A DNA stretch of 64,000 nucleotides from Polaromonas sp. AER18D-145 (GCF_002379095.1 NZ_NBZV01000004.1:117665-181664); one strand, 5' to 3'; counted from the first letter of the stretch, positions 36,283 to 45,707 are shown. The notes: generated from the sequence alone by a model not told the origin. Made by a program: numbers and translations.

Positions 36283-36468
36283 TCAGGCCCCGCCCGGCAC
36301 GCCCGGCGGGAAAAAAGCCAGCCCCAGGCAGCGCGGGCACTCGGTGATGACCGTCTGTTTTTCGACCTCGAAATCCTCGGTGATGTTTTCACTGTCAATG
36401 CGGAGTTCGCCCGTTCCGTTGCAGTCGGGGCAAGGCGTACGTTTGAATCCCAGGGTGGCGTCGGACAT
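36283..36468 (-). CDS. Small zinc-ribbon protein, unknown function
   Basis: The 61-residue protein carries a rubredoxin/DnaJ-like zinc ribbon: CPDCNGTGEL near 13-22 and CPRCLG near 44-49. I recognise the type as a conserved betaproteobacterial hypothetical but no role is known. It lies between aceA and the thrS leader, in the same orientation as both. Confidence 0.75.
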   Translation of the reverse strand: MSDATLGFKRTPCPDCNGTGELRIDSENITEDFEVEKQTVITECPRCLGLAFFPPGVPGGA

Positions 36469-36613
36469 GAGGAGCTCCCGCAGAGTTGGCCTGAATCAGC
36501 CGCACTCTACGCGAAAAACCGGCACCGGCCAAAAGAAAAAGCCCGGACAAAGCGCATCGCTTCGGCCGGGCCGCGGGCCGCCTCAGGAGGCACCCGTTAT
36601 TTCAACGATCAGC

Positions 36614-37933
36614 TCAGTGAAACTGCTCTTCTTCGGTGGAGCCGGTCAGCGCGGTCACGCTGGACTTGCCGCCCTGGATCACCGTGGTGACTTCGTCGAA
36701 GTAACCGGTGCCCACTTCCTGCTGGTGCGACACAAAGGTGTAGCCACGCTCGCGTGCGGCGAACTCGGGCTCCTGCACCTTCTCGACATAGGCCGACATG
36801 CCGCGCTTGACGTAGTCCTGGGCCAGATCGAACATGTTGTACCACATGGAGTGGATGCCGGCGAGCGTGATGAACTGGTACTTGTAACCCATGGCGCCCA
36901 GCTCTTTCTGGAACTTGGCGATGGTCGCATCGTCGAGGTTTTTCTTCCAGTTGAACGACGGCGAGCAGTTGTAGGCCAACATCTTGCCGGGGTGCACCTT
37001 GTGCACGGCATCGGCAAACTTCTTGGCAAACGCCAGGTCAGGCGTGCCGGTTTCGCACCACACCAGGTCGGCGTAGTGAGCGTAGGCAATCGCGCGGCTG
37101 ATCGCCTGGTCGATGCCTTTTTTGGTCTTGTAGAAACCTTCGGACGTGCGCTCGCCGGTCAGGAAAGGCTTGTCGTTCTCGTCGTAGTCGCTGGTCAGCA
37201 GGTCGGCGGCTTCCGCATCGGTGCGGGCAATCACCAGGGTGGGCACGCCGCAGACGTCGGCGGCCATGCGCGCAGCGATCAGCTTTTGGTTGGCTTCCAC
37301 CGTCGGCACCAGCACCTTGCCGCCCATGTGGCCGCATTTCTTGACGGAAGCCAGCTGGTCTTCCCAGTGCACGCCTGCCGCACCGGACTTGATCATGGCC
37401 TTCATCAGCTCGAAGGCGTTGAGCACACCGCCGAAACCGGCTTCTGCATCGGCCACGATGGGCGCGAAGTTGTCGATGTAGCCCTTGTCGCCGGCATCAA
37501 TGCCCTTGGCGTGCTGGATTTCGTCGGCACGGCGGAAGGTGTTGTTGATGCGCTCAACCACCTGCGGCACGGAGTCGACCGGGTACAGCGACTGGTCGGG
37601 GTACATAGACGAGTAGCTGTTGTTGTCGGCGGCGACTTGCCAGCCCGACAGGTAAATCGCTTTCACGCCGGCTTTCACCTGCTGCATGGCCTGGCCACCC
37701 GTCAGCGCGCCCAGGCAGTTGACATAGGGCTCGTTGTTGACCAGGTCCCAGAGCTTTTCGGCACCGCGGCGGGCCAGTGTGTACTCGATCGGGAAGGAGC
37801 CGCGCAGGCGGATCACGTCGGCAGCGCTGTAACCGCGCTTGATGCCCTTCCAGCGGGGGTTGGTCGCCCAGTCTTTTTCGAGGGCGGCAATCTGCTGTTC
37901 GCGGCTCAGTTGTTCGGTGAGGGTCTGTGGCAT
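36614..37933 (-). CDS. aceA: Isocitrate lyase
   Basis: The 439-residue enzyme splits isocitrate into succinate and glyoxylate, the first step of the glyoxylate shunt. The catalytic loop KKCGHMGGK (about 192-200) carries the active Cys. Further motifs are [30 protein letters not shown] and [16 protein letters not shown] at 37933 gives the usual [20 protein letters not shown]; an in-frame ATG at 38014 adds 27 residues of atypical sequence. It lets the cell grow on acetate or PHB-derived acetyl-CoA. The A/T-rich promoter region upstream carries several inverted repeats. Confidence 0.95.
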   Translation of the reverse strand: MPQTLTEQLSREQQIAALEKDWATNPRWKGIKRGYSAADVIRLRGSFPIEYTLARRGAEKLWDLVNNEPYVNCLGALTGGQAMQQVKAGVKAIYLSGWQVAADNNSYSSMYPDQSLYPVDSVPQVVERINNTFRRADEIQHAKGIDAGDKGYIDNFAPIVADAEAGFGGVLNAFELMKAMIKSGAAGVHWEDQLASVKKCGHMGGKVLVPTVEANQKLIAARMAADVCGVPTLVIARTDAEAADLLTSDYDENDKPFLTGERTSEGFYKTKKGIDQAISRAIAYAHYADLVWCETGTPDLAFAKKFADAVHKVHPGKMLAYNCSPSFNWKKNLDDATIAKFQKELGAMGYKYQFITLAGIHSMWYNMFDLAQDYVKRGMSAYVEKVQEPEFAARERGYTFVSHQQEVGTGYFDEVTTVIQGGKSSVTALTGSTEEEQFH

Positions 37934-38013
37934 GAGGTCACTCCGGAGGTTGAAAAATGGGGGGGGCAAACAGCACTGCACTACCCATGCCTTTGCCGTT
38001 TGCGCTGGGATCA

Positions 38014-38200
38014 ACTTTAAGTCTTCTACAAGACTTTGTGAAGCTCTTATGTCTTATATAAGATAAAATTTATTTCCATTGAAATCAATGGCTTTTTTTT
38101 GAAATTTCACAATAAGAAAAGTATTTTCTTGTATTGAGAAATATTACTGCGCTGCAGCATTTTAGAATTTCACAATACGGAAGGTTTTTACCGGATTATG
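38014..38200. promoter_or_regulatory. A/T-rich aceA promoter region with inverted repeats
   Basis: This is the most A/T-rich stretch of the window. It has a perfect palindrome TCTTATATAAGA (38052-38063) and the repeated motif TTTCACAATA (near 38104 and 38166). These fit promoter elements and operators of a glyoxylate-shunt regulator, but none is located nearby. No supported gene runs from 37934 to 38320. Confidence 0.5.
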
Positions 38201-38320
38201 AAATTGTGGATTCGGGCATGCCAGCCATTTTTCGCTGTGGCGAAATCTCCGGTCAGGTCAGCAGAACCACCCGCAGACGGCCTCCGTCTCGCGCCTTCCC
38301 CTCGCCCGTCACCCACGGCC

Positions 38321-38755
38321 TCAGGGACGCTGCTGAAGGTGTTCGAGCCAGTCGCCACCGCCGATCACCGGTTGGCCCGCCGTGCGGGCCGGGTTGATTT
38401 CATAGACAAGGCAGTCCAGCGCCACCGCGCCCGATGACGCCGGCGCCTGGCCCAGCCGCACCCTCACCACCTGCTTGCGGTACTCGCCCGTCTGCTGCGG
38501 CCAGACCTCCTCGATGACGTCGAGCTGGCGCTCGAGCTCGGCGCTGATGGTGTAGACCTCGCCGGTCACGCGCGCCGGGCCACCCAGCACCACGCCCGGA
38601 TAAGGCCCCAGGTCGTAGAGCACGCCGGCGACGCTGGCCATGCCGACAAACTGCGGCGCCGGACGCAGCCGCGTGATGTCACGCACATCGCCGCGGCGCA
38701 GCGTGCCGTAGACAAAGACATGGCGGCTGGCGGAAGGCGGCATCGGTTCAGGCAT
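38321..38755 (-). CDS. Gamma-glutamylcyclotransferase-family protein
   Basis: The 144-residue GGCT/AIG2-like protein has the FVYGTLRRGD motif (about 13-22), VLYDLGPYPGVVLGG, and the catalytic Glu region of TGEVYTI. Family members release 5-oxoproline from gamma-glutamyl compounds. ATG 38755 is the first start with a normal N-terminus; the reading frame extends upstream without support. It stands alone, divergent from the EamA gene. Confidence 0.85.
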   Translation of the reverse strand: MPEPMPPSASRHVFVYGTLRRGDVRDITRLRPAPQFVGMASVAGVLYDLGPYPGVVLGGPARVTGEVYTISAELERQLDVIEEVWPQQTGEYRKQVVRVRLGQAPASSGAVALDCLVYEINPARTAGQPVIGGGDWLEHLQQRP

Positions 38756-38875
38756 GAAAGTAAGGCATGATTTCGGGCAAGAAGAAAAAGCATCCCGGAC
38801 TCTGCAGCGCACAGCCGCCACAAGCGCTGCTGGCAGCCGCGGGGCCACGCAACCCTCAACGGAAAACCCACTGGA

Positions 38876-39796
38876 ATGAACCGCATTGTGGCCTACGCCT
38901 GCCTGGCGCTCAGCATGTCCCTGGTCGGCAGTTATGTCGCGCTGTCCAAACCGCTGGTTGCGGTTTTCCCGGTCTTTCTGCTGGCCTGGCTGCGTTTTGG
39001 CATAGGCGGGGCGGCCATGCTGCACTGGCTCAGGAAACCGGCCGGGGAGGCACCGATGACGCGGCAGACCCGGCAACTGGTGTTCCTGGAGTCCTTTCTC
39101 GGCAATTTCCTGTTTTCGATCTGCATGCTGTTCGGCGTGAGCCTGAGCAGCGCGGTGGCCGCCGGCGTCATCATGGCCGCCATCCCGGCCGCGGTGGCGG
39201 TGCTGAGCCGGCTCTTTCTCGGCGAGCGCATCCGCCCCCGGGTCGCGCTGGCCATCGCCTGCGCCGTCTTCGGCATCATGCTGGTGTCGCTATCAAAAAC
39301 AGAGCTGCCTGCGTATGCAAGTAAAGGGCTGGAGGCCGATTTGGCATCCAGCCGCGCCTGGCTGGGCAACCTGCTGCTGGTCGGCGCCGTGCTCTGCGAA
39401 GCCGCTTATGCGGTGATCGGCAAGAAACTCACCGGCGCGCTCGGCCCCAAACGCATCACCGCGCTGATCAACCTCTGGGGGTTTGCGCTGGTGACACCGC
39501 TGGGCCTGTGGATGGCCTGGGGTTTTGACTTTGCCGCCGTGGCGCCCGGCAACTGGCTGCTGCTGCTGTTTTATGCGCTGGCCGCCAGCGTCTGGACCGT
39601 GTGGCTGTGGATGACGGGCCTCAAAGGTGTGCCCGCCAGCCAGGCCGGTGTCTTCACCGTGATGCTGCCGGTCAGTGCAGCGCTGGTCGGCGTGGGTGTG
39701 CTCGGGGAGTCCGTGGGCGCGGCGCAACTGGCCGCTTTTGCCCTGGCGCTGGCAGGCGTGGCACTGGCCACGCTGCCGGAGAAAACGCGCCCCTGA
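38876..39796 (+). CDS. EamA/DMT-family transporter
   Basis: The 306-residue protein has about ten membrane segments in two EamA repeats, typical of drug/metabolite exporters such as RhtA or YdcZ types. The substrate is unknown. Residues about 138-158 (SLSKTELPAYASKGLEADLA) are encoded by a full-length dispersed mini-repeat that was inserted in frame into the loop after the fifth segment. Lone gene, divergent from the GGCT-like gene. Confidence 0.87.
   Translation: MNRIVAYACLALSMSLVGSYVALSKPLVAVFPVFLLAWLRFGIGGAAMLHWLRKPAGEAPMTRQTRQLVFLESFLGNFLFSICMLFGVSLSSAVAAGVIMAAIPAAVAVLSRLFLGERIRPRVALAIACAVFGIMLVSLSKTELPAYASKGLEADLASSRAWLGNLLLVGAVLCEAAYAVIGKKLTGALGPKRITALINLWGFALVTPLGLWMAWGFDFAAVAPGNWLLLLFYALAASVWTVWLWMTGLKGVPASQAGVFTVMLPVSAALVGVGVLGESVGAAQLAAFALALAGVALATLPEKTRP
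39289..39349 (+). repeat. Full-length mini-repeat inside the EamA gene
   Basis: CGCTATCAAAAACAGAGCTG is followed by CCTGCG, ATGCAAGTAAAGGGCTGGAG and GCCGATTTGGCATCC. It is read through in frame. Confidence 0.75.
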
Positions 39797-39828
39797 GCGC
39801 AACCCGGAGAAGCGTCAGGCCTCAGGCG

Positions 39829-41346
39829 TCAGGCAAACAGGGCCTTGTGCTGCTCGCGCAGCACGTTTTTCTGGACCTTGCCCATGGTGTTGCGCGGCAG
39901 CTCACCAACGATGAAGCAACGCTTGGGAATCTTGAAGTTGGCAAGCTGCGCCTTGAGCCGGGCAATGATCTGCTCGCCGTCCAGCTTCGCGCCGGGCTTG
40001 GCGATCATGATGGCGACGCCGACCTCGCCGAAGTCCGGATGCGGCACGCCGACCACCGCGCTTTCGGCCACGCCGGGCATGTCGTTGATGTAACCCTCGA
40101 TCTCGGCCGGGTAGACGTTGTAGCCGCCGCTGATGATCAGGTCCTTGCTGCGCCCGACGATGGTGATGTAGCCGCGTTCGTCGATCTTGCCGACATCGCC
40201 GGTCTTGAAGTAGCCATCAGCGGTGAACTCTTCCTTCGTTTTCTCGGGCATGCGCCAGTAGCCCCTGAAGACGTTCGGCCCCTTGACCTGGATGCTGCCG
40301 ATCTCGCCCGTGGGCACCGGCTGGCCGGCATCGTCCTGCACACGCAGGCTAACGCCGGGCAGGGCAAAACCGACGGTGCCGCCGCGCCGCTCGCCGTCGT
40401 AGGGGTTGGAGGTCAGCATGGCGGTCTCACTCATGCCGTAACGCTCAAGGATGGTGTGGCCGGTGCGCTCCTGCCATTCGGTGAAGGTTTCAATCAGGAG
40501 CGGCGCCGAGCCGGCGACGAACAGGCGCATGTGGCGGCAGGCTTCGCGCGTGAGCCCCGGCTCGGCCAGCAGGCGCACATACAGCGTGGGCACACCCATG
40601 AACACCGTGGCTTCCGGCAGCTTCTGCACCACCAGCTTGGGGTCGAACCTGGCCAGCCAGATCATTTTGCTGCCGTTGATCAGCGCGCCGTGGATGGCCA
40701 CGAACAGGCCATGCACGTGGAAGATCGGCAGCGCATGGATCAGCACGTCGCCGGGTTGCCAGGCCCAGTAGTCCTTGAGCACCAGCGCATTGCTCAGCAT
40801 GTTGCCGTGCGAGAGCATGGCGCCCTTGCTGCGGCCCGTGGTGCCGCTGGTGTACAAAATGGCCGCCAGGTCGTCCGCGCTGCGCTGCACCACCTCGTGC
40901 CGGTCGCTGCAATGGGCGGCGCGGTCCAAGAGCGAGCCGGTGCGGTCGTCGTCGAGCGTGAAGACGTTTTGCGTGCCGGCCTTGAAGGCGATCTTGCTGA
41001 CCCAGCCGAAGTTCTTGCGGCTGCACACCACCACCGAGGGCTCGGCGTTGCCGATGAAATACTCGATCTCGGCGCTCTGGTAGGCGGTGTTGAGCGGCAG
41101 GAACACATAGCCGGCCCGCAGCGTGGCCAGGTAGAGCATCAGCGCCTCGACCGATTTTTCAACCTGCACGGCTACGCGTGCGCCTTGCGGCAGGTCCAGC
41201 GACTGCAGCAGGTTGGCCATCATGGCGGTCGCCCGCTCGAGGTCGCGCCAGGAGTAGTTCAGGCCGGTGTCGGTTTCCACCGCCACCGCATCAAGGTCTT
41301 TCGGAAAGGCTGCGCGCAGGGCGGCAAACAGGTTGTTGTTTTTCAT
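39829..41346 (-). CDS. matB: Malonyl-CoA synthetase (MatB-like acyl-CoA ligase)
   Basis: The 505-residue AMP-forming ligase has the P-loop-like ILYTSGTTGRSKGAMLSH (about 167-184), YGMSETAM and GYFKTGDVGKID motifs, and the lysine of PRNTMGKVQKNVLR near the C-terminus. In this operon, with matA, it matches the malonate-CoA ligase of the mat pathway; close homologues include methylmalonyl/malonyl-specific enzymes. Last gene of the operon. Confidence 0.9.
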   Translation of the reverse strand: MKNNNLFAALRAAFPKDLDAVAVETDTGLNYSWRDLERATAMMANLLQSLDLPQGARVAVQVEKSVEALMLYLATLRAGYVFLPLNTAYQSAEIEYFIGNAEPSVVVCSRKNFGWVSKIAFKAGTQNVFTLDDDRTGSLLDRAAHCSDRHEVVQRSADDLAAILYTSGTTGRSKGAMLSHGNMLSNALVLKDYWAWQPGDVLIHALPIFHVHGLFVAIHGALINGSKMIWLARFDPKLVVQKLPEATVFMGVPTLYVRLLAEPGLTREACRHMRLFVAGSAPLLIETFTEWQERTGHTILERYGMSETAMLTSNPYDGERRGGTVGFALPGVSLRVQDDAGQPVPTGEIGSIQVKGPNVFRGYWRMPEKTKEEFTADGYFKTGDVGKIDERGYITIVGRSKDLIISGGYNVYPAEIEGYINDMPGVAESAVVGVPHPDFGEVGVAIMIAKPGAKLDGEQIIARLKAQLANFKIPKRCFIVGELPRNTMGKVQKNVLREQHKALFA

Positions 41347-41373
41347 CGCGTGGTTACCTGGAAATCGAAAAAG

Positions 41374-42168
41374 TCAGAGGTCGCCGCCCACCGGGAAATG
41401 CGGCGGACGTTTTTCTACAAAGGCCGACACACCTTCGCGGTGTTCGGCGGAGTCAGCGTAGGCATACGCTATTGCTATCAGTTCAGTAGCAGGCTGCATC
41501 CGCCCGTCCTGGGCCAGAGCCCGAAAAGTCTGTTTGTTCAGGCGTGCCGCGGCGGGTGCCAGCCGGGCCACGCGGCCGGCCGTCGCCAGGGCCTGCGCCC
41601 CCACCTCGCCGTCCGGCAGCACGCGGTTCAGAAAGCCGCGCTGCAGCAAGGTGGCCGCGTCGAGCACCGCCGCTGCCAGCAGCATCTCGCGCGCCGTCAA
41701 CTCGCCGGCGGCGCGCATCACGAGCGCGGCCTCGCGCGGCGCCATCGGAAAACCGAGCTTGCCAATCGGTGCGCCGAAGGTGGCCGACACGCCGGCCAGC
41801 CGCATGTCGCAACAACTGGCGATCTCCATGCCCGCGCCCATGCAAGCGCCCTCGATCTGCGCCACGATGGGCAGGTCGCAGTCCAGCATGGCCTGCAGGC
41901 CGCCCCAGACCTCGTTTTCGTGGAAGCCGCGCAACGCGGTTTCGTCAAAACGGCAGTCCGGGTACTCGGCGATGTCGCCGCCCGCGCAGAAACTGGCGCC
42001 CTCCCCGCGCAGCAGCACGCAGCGCACATCGCTGCGCTGCTGCAGGCCGGTGAACACCTCGCGCAGCTGCTGCCACATGGCCCGCGACATGGCGTTGAGC
42101 TTGCCCGGATGGGACAGGGTGACCATGGCGATGGGGCCGTCCGTGGCCAGCAGCACCTGTCCTGTCAT
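41374..42168 (-). CDS. Enoyl-CoA hydratase/isomerase-family protein
   Basis: The 264-residue crotonase-fold protein has EGASFCAGGDIAEYP (oxyanion hole) and ACMGAGMEIASCCDMRLAG. ATG 42168 follows AAGG; a GTG at 42174 is possible. Its exact reaction is unknown. It sits inside the malonate operon, which normally lacks one. Residues about 219-235 are encoded by a mini-repeat inserted in frame before the conserved YADSAEHREGVSAFVEKR tail. Confidence 0.87.
   Translation of the reverse strand: MTGQVLLATDGPIAMVTLSHPGKLNAMSRAMWQQLREVFTGLQQRSDVRCVLLRGEGASFCAGGDIAEYPDCRFDETALRGFHENEVWGGLQAMLDCDLPIVAQIEGACMGAGMEIASCCDMRLAGVSATFGAPIGKLGFPMAPREAALVMRAAGELTAREMLLAAAVLDAATLLQRGFLNRVLPDGEVGAQALATAGRVARLAPAAARLNKQTFRALAQDGRMQPATELIAIAYAYADSAEHREGVSAFVEKRPPHFPVGGDL
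41473..41520 (-). repeat. Mini-repeat inside the enoyl-CoA hydratase gene
   Basis: GCTATCAGTTCAGTAGCAGG core followed by CTGCATCCGCCCGTCCTGGG, a degenerate copy retained in frame. Confidence 0.6.
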
Positions 42169-42184
42169 GTACACCTTGGAAAGG

Positions 42185-43183
42185 TCAGTCCAGCTTGGCG
42201 CCGGACGCCTTCACCACCTGCGCCCACTTCTTGACCTCGGCGCTGATGAAGCTGCCGAACTGCGGTCCCGCCAGGCCGGTGAACTCGGCGCCCTGGCGTG
42301 CCCAGACGGCCTTGGCTTCGTCGGTGGTGCAGGCCTTGCGAATTTCCTCGATCGCGCGGGCCTGGGCATCGGCCGGCATGCCCTTGGGGCCCCAGACGCC
42401 GTACCAGGTCGTCACGTTGTAGTCGGGCAGACCCACCTCGGCGGCGCTCGGCACGTCCGGTATCGCCGGGTTGCGTTTGTTGCCCGACACCATCAGCGCC
42501 TTGATGCGGCCGCCGGCAATGTGGCTGGCCGATGAGCCCAAACCGTCGAACATCATTTCGACGTCGCCGGCGATCAGGCCCTGCAGGGCTGGCCCGGCAC
42601 CGCGGTAGGGAATGTGGGTGATGAAGGTTTTGGTCTGCTGCTTGAACAGCTCGCCGGCCAGGTGATGGGAGGTGCCGGCGCCGGCCGAGCCGTAGTTGAG
42701 TTTGGCCGGATTTTTGCGGGCGTACTCGAGGAACTCCTTGAAATTGGCCGCCGGAAGTTTTTGCGGGTTGACCACAACGACCTGCGGCACGCTGGCCACC
42801 AGGATCAGCGGCACCAGGTCTTTCTCGATGTCGTAGTCGAGCTTGGGGTACATGCTGGGCGCGATGGTGTGGTGGACCGCGCCCATGAACAGCGTGTAAC
42901 CATCCGGAGCGGCCTTGGCGGCAATACTGGCACCCAGGGTACCGCCGGCGCCGCCGCGGTTGTCAATGATCATCTGCTTGCCGGTCAGGCGCGCAAACTG
43001 CGCCGACATGGGACGCGCAAAGGCGTCCGTCCCACCGCCCGCAGGAAAGGGAACAATCATGGTCACCGGCTTGGCTGGCCAGCCCGATTGCGCATGGCTG
43101 CCCAGTGAAAACGCGGCAACGCCGGCGGCCGCTGCACGCAGCACATCGCGTCGGGACGCGTTGATGTCAAAGCTCGATGTCAT
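42185..43183 (-). CDS. Tripartite tricarboxylate transporter substrate-binding protein (Bug/TctC family)
   Basis: The 332-residue periplasmic protein has a twin-arginine-type signal (RRDVLRAAAAGVAAFSLGSH) and mature WPAKPVTMIVPFPAGGGTD, the classic Bug/TctC opening. ATG 43183 follows AGGAGAC. In this operon it probably binds malonate or a related dicarboxylate. No TctA/TctB membrane genes are next to it, so partners must be encoded elsewhere. Confidence 0.92.
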   Translation of the reverse strand: MTSSFDINASRRDVLRAAAAGVAAFSLGSHAQSGWPAKPVTMIVPFPAGGGTDAFARPMSAQFARLTGKQMIIDNRGGAGGTLGASIAAKAAPDGYTLFMGAVHHTIAPSMYPKLDYDIEKDLVPLILVASVPQVVVVNPQKLPAANFKEFLEYARKNPAKLNYGSAGAGTSHHLAGELFKQQTKTFITHIPYRGAGPALQGLIAGDVEMMFDGLGSSASHIAGGRIKALMVSGNKRNPAIPDVPSAAEVGLPDYNVTTWYGVWGPKGMPADAQARAIEEIRKACTTDEAKAVWARQGAEFTGLAGPQFGSFISAEVKKWAQVVKASGAKLD

Positions 43184-43226
43184 GTCTGTCTCCTGTCGTT
43201 GTTGAAATAGGGGTTGGTTGGTACGC

Positions 43227-44720
43227 TTACGAAATATACAAATCTTCGATGTCACCGGATACGGGGATTTTCCCCTGCGACAGCAGCGCCCGGTGCTTGT
43301 CCAGGCGTTTGAGATCATAGAGGTAGTTGACCATCAGGCCGCAGGACTGCTTGAGTCCCTTGGCCGACGGATCGCCCATCCAGTTGAGCCGCTCGATGCG
43401 CGCGCCGTTGCCCAGGTGAAAACGCGCCACGGCATCGAGCGGCTTGCCGTCGTCGAGCTCGCGCCCCAGGTAATGCGCAGCGCAGCGCAGCAGCATGCGG
43501 CGCACCGGCGACTTGTCGTCCAGGGCCGGCGCATTGTCGGCCGCGGTGAGGAAATGCTGCGCGGTGGGGGGTTCAAACCCGATCGCCCTGCCCAGAGCGC
43601 TGCGTTCCTTGTCGTCGAGCAGCGCCAGCATCGCGCCGGCATTTTTTCCCAGCCACTGGCGAAAACCGGGAATCGGCGAGAGCGTCGCAAAGTGTTTGAG
43701 CCGCGGAAATTCGGCATGCAGTGTTTCCACCACACGCTTGATCAGCGAGTCGCCGAAACTCACGCCGCGCAGGCCGGCCTGCGTGTTGCTGATGGAGTAG
43801 AAAATCGCCGTGGTGGCCTTCGCCAGATCCGCCGGCGCGGCCGACTCGTCCAGCAACGGCGTGATGCCGGCGGCCATCTCGTCCATCAGGGCCACTTCGA
43901 CAAAAATCAGCGGCTCGTCGGGCATGCGTGGGTGGAAAAACCCATAACAACGCCGGTCGCTGTCGAGCCGGTTTTTCACATCGGCCCAGCTCTTGATGTC
44001 GTGCACGGCTTCGTACTTGATCAGTTTTTCGATCAGCGATGCCGGTGAGTCCCAGCTGATGCGGCGCAGGTCGAGAAAACCTACGTCAAACCAGGTCGAG
44101 AACATGTACTCCATCTCGACATCGAGCGCCTGCAGCCGCCTGTCCGCCTTGAGGTAAGGCAGCATGTCCGCGCGCATGTCGACCAGAAACCGGATGCCTT
44201 CCGGAAACGCGCTGAAGCGCTGCAACAAACGCCTGCGCGGCGACACCGTGGCGCGGCGGTACCGCACCTCGGCCACAGCCTCGTCGGGCGTGCCCACCGC
44301 GGCGGCAAACTGCGCTTGCGCCAGCTTGACCTTCTGCGCATCGGCAACAAACTGCTCGCTCATCAACAGCCACATGTCGCGCCGCTCATTCAGTGCGGCG
44401 CCGGCATACCAGCCGGCCACGCCCTTGGCGCGGCGGCCGCCTTCGACCTCGCTGACCTGCGGGTCCACAATGGCCTTGAGCTCCTCCAGCGTGCGCCGCA
44501 GCACGCGCGGCGACAGCGCCTCCTCCTTTTGCCGCAAGGTGGCCTTCAGGCGTTCACGGGTCGAGCGGGCCGGCGTCGGCACCTCCGCGGAAGCGCCGGA
44601 CGCTCCTTTTTTGGGAGCATCGGGCGTCACCACCACGGGAGTTTCGGCCGGTTTTGAGGCTGCCTTTTTGTCGCCGGAAAAGCGCGACACGCTGCGGTTG
44701 AGCCAGTCGGCGGCGGTCAT
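43227..44720 (-). CDS. matA: Malonyl-CoA decarboxylase
   Basis: The 497-residue protein matches malonyl-CoA decarboxylase: a low-complexity N-terminus (about 1-60), an N-terminal helical domain (about 60-190), then a GNAT-like catalytic domain with HPRMPDEPLIFVEVALMDEMA and SISNTQAGLRGVSFG. It converts malonyl-CoA to acetyl-CoA, completing matB malonate activation. Its ATG overlaps the stop of the GntR gene. Confidence 0.93.
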   Translation of the reverse strand: MTAADWLNRSVSRFSGDKKAASKPAETPVVVTPDAPKKGASGASAEVPTPARSTRERLKATLRQKEEALSPRVLRRTLEELKAIVDPQVSEVEGGRRAKGVAGWYAGAALNERRDMWLLMSEQFVADAQKVKLAQAQFAAAVGTPDEAVAEVRYRRATVSPRRRLLQRFSAFPEGIRFLVDMRADMLPYLKADRRLQALDVEMEYMFSTWFDVGFLDLRRISWDSPASLIEKLIKYEAVHDIKSWADVKNRLDSDRRCYGFFHPRMPDEPLIFVEVALMDEMAAGITPLLDESAAPADLAKATTAIFYSISNTQAGLRGVSFGDSLIKRVVETLHAEFPRLKHFATLSPIPGFRQWLGKNAGAMLALLDDKERSALGRAIGFEPPTAQHFLTAADNAPALDDKSPVRRMLLRCAAHYLGRELDDGKPLDAVARFHLGNGARIERLNWMGDPSAKGLKQSCGLMVNYLYDLKRLDKHRALLSQGKIPVSGDIEDLYIS

Positions 44721-45385
44721 GAGGCCACCCGCGTGCGCTGATGGCGGGCCAGTTCGCGCAGGGCCTCGCGTTGCCGCGTCAGGTGGGTGCGCATGGCCGC
44801 GTCGGCGCCCTCGCTGTCGCGGGCCATGAGCGCGGCAAACACCGCCATGTGCTCCGACAGGCTTTGCACCAGCCGCCCGGGGGCGTGCAGTTGCTGCGCA
44901 CGCGCCAGCTTGAGGATCTTGCGCAGATCGGCGATCGCCGTGGCCAGCCAGCGGTTGTCGGCCAGCGCGATGATGGCCTCGTGGATCGCAAAATTGGTGT
45001 CGTAATACTCATTGATGCGGCCGGCCCTGGCGTGGCCGGCCAGCCGCTCGTGCAGCGTGCTCAGCGCCGCCAGGTCGGCGTCGCTCGCATTGCGCGCAGC
45101 CTCATAGGCGCAGCGCCCTTCCAGCAGGGCAATCACCGGAAAAATATCGTCCAGATCCTTCTCGGTGACTTCGCTGATGAAGCAGCCGCGCCGCGGCTCG
45201 TGGCGGAGCAGCCCCTCCGCCGTCAATACCTTGAGCGCCTCGCGCAGCGGCGTGCGGGAAATCTGCAGCCGTTCGCACAGGACCAGCTCGTCGAGAAAGC
45301 TGCCAGGGGCGTAGGTGCCGGCAAAAATCTGCTCACGCAGGGTGGCAGCCACTTCCTGGTGCAATGAGTTTTGGACGAGTCGCAT
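44717..45385 (-). CDS. GntR/FCD regulator of the malonate operon (MatR-like)
   Basis: A 222-residue FCD regulator with a winged helix (about 1-75: LVLCERLQISRTPLREALKVLTAEGLLRHEPRRGCF) and an FCD domain. ATG at 45385 is chosen because MRLVQNSLHQEVAATLREQI is a normal GntR N-terminus; the frame continues upstream without support. First gene of the operon and coupled to matA; it likely responds to malonate or malonyl-CoA and controls its own promoter. Confidence 0.88.
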   Translation of the reverse strand: MRLVQNSLHQEVAATLREQIFAGTYAPGSFLDELVLCERLQISRTPLREALKVLTAEGLLRHEPRRGCFISEVTEKDLDDIFPVIALLEGRCAYEAARNASDADLAALSTLHERLAGHARAGRINEYYDTNFAIHEAIIALADNRWLATAIADLRKILKLARAQQLHAPGRLVQSLSEHMAVFAALMARDSEGADAAMRTHLTRQREALRELARHQRTRVAS

Positions 45386-45495
45386 GGTGGGTATCCGTTG
45401 GTCGTCGTGTGGCGGCAAAGTGGCCGGTCGGGTCTGGCGGTTGGCGGGAGCCCCGCTTCTGCCGGCCCTCCGTCCCCGCGTATGGGCAATCTGTT

Positions 45496-45528
45496 CTGTA
45501 ATTTCCTGTAATTTCCTGTAATTACACA
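45496..45528. promoter_or_regulatory. Tandem CTGTAATT repeats with TGTAATTACA palindrome
   Basis: Three copies of CTGTAATTTC-like units with 10-bp spacing run into the palindrome TGTAATTACA, about 112 bp upstream of the GntR ATG. Helix-phased copies are a natural operator array for the malonate regulator. Confidence 0.6.
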
Positions 45529-45654
45529 TAATTATGATGAGCAAGCTTGGCGAGCGCAAGCTGCTTCAGCGACAAACCAACAGGTGAAAACCCGCACTTC
45601 CGGGCTTCAGAAAAGGGAGGCGACCGCTACTGCAGGTGGGTCGGACCTGAAGTC

Positions 45655-45696
45655 AGCTACTGAAAAGATAGCTGCTGGCGCCCGACCAGCAAGGGA
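45655..45696 (+). repeat. Mini-repeat between malonate operon and lgt
   Basis: AGCTACTGAAAAGATAGCTG is followed by CTGGCGCCCGACCAGCAAGG, a full-length copy close to the lgt 3-prime end. Confidence 0.75.
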
Positions 45697-45707
45697 TGAT
45701 GCCGTTT

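Noticed and set aside
38134..38397. An 87-codon ORF divergent from aceA
   Set aside because: It spans the promoter region and the end of the GGCT-like gene, with no motif or ribosome site.
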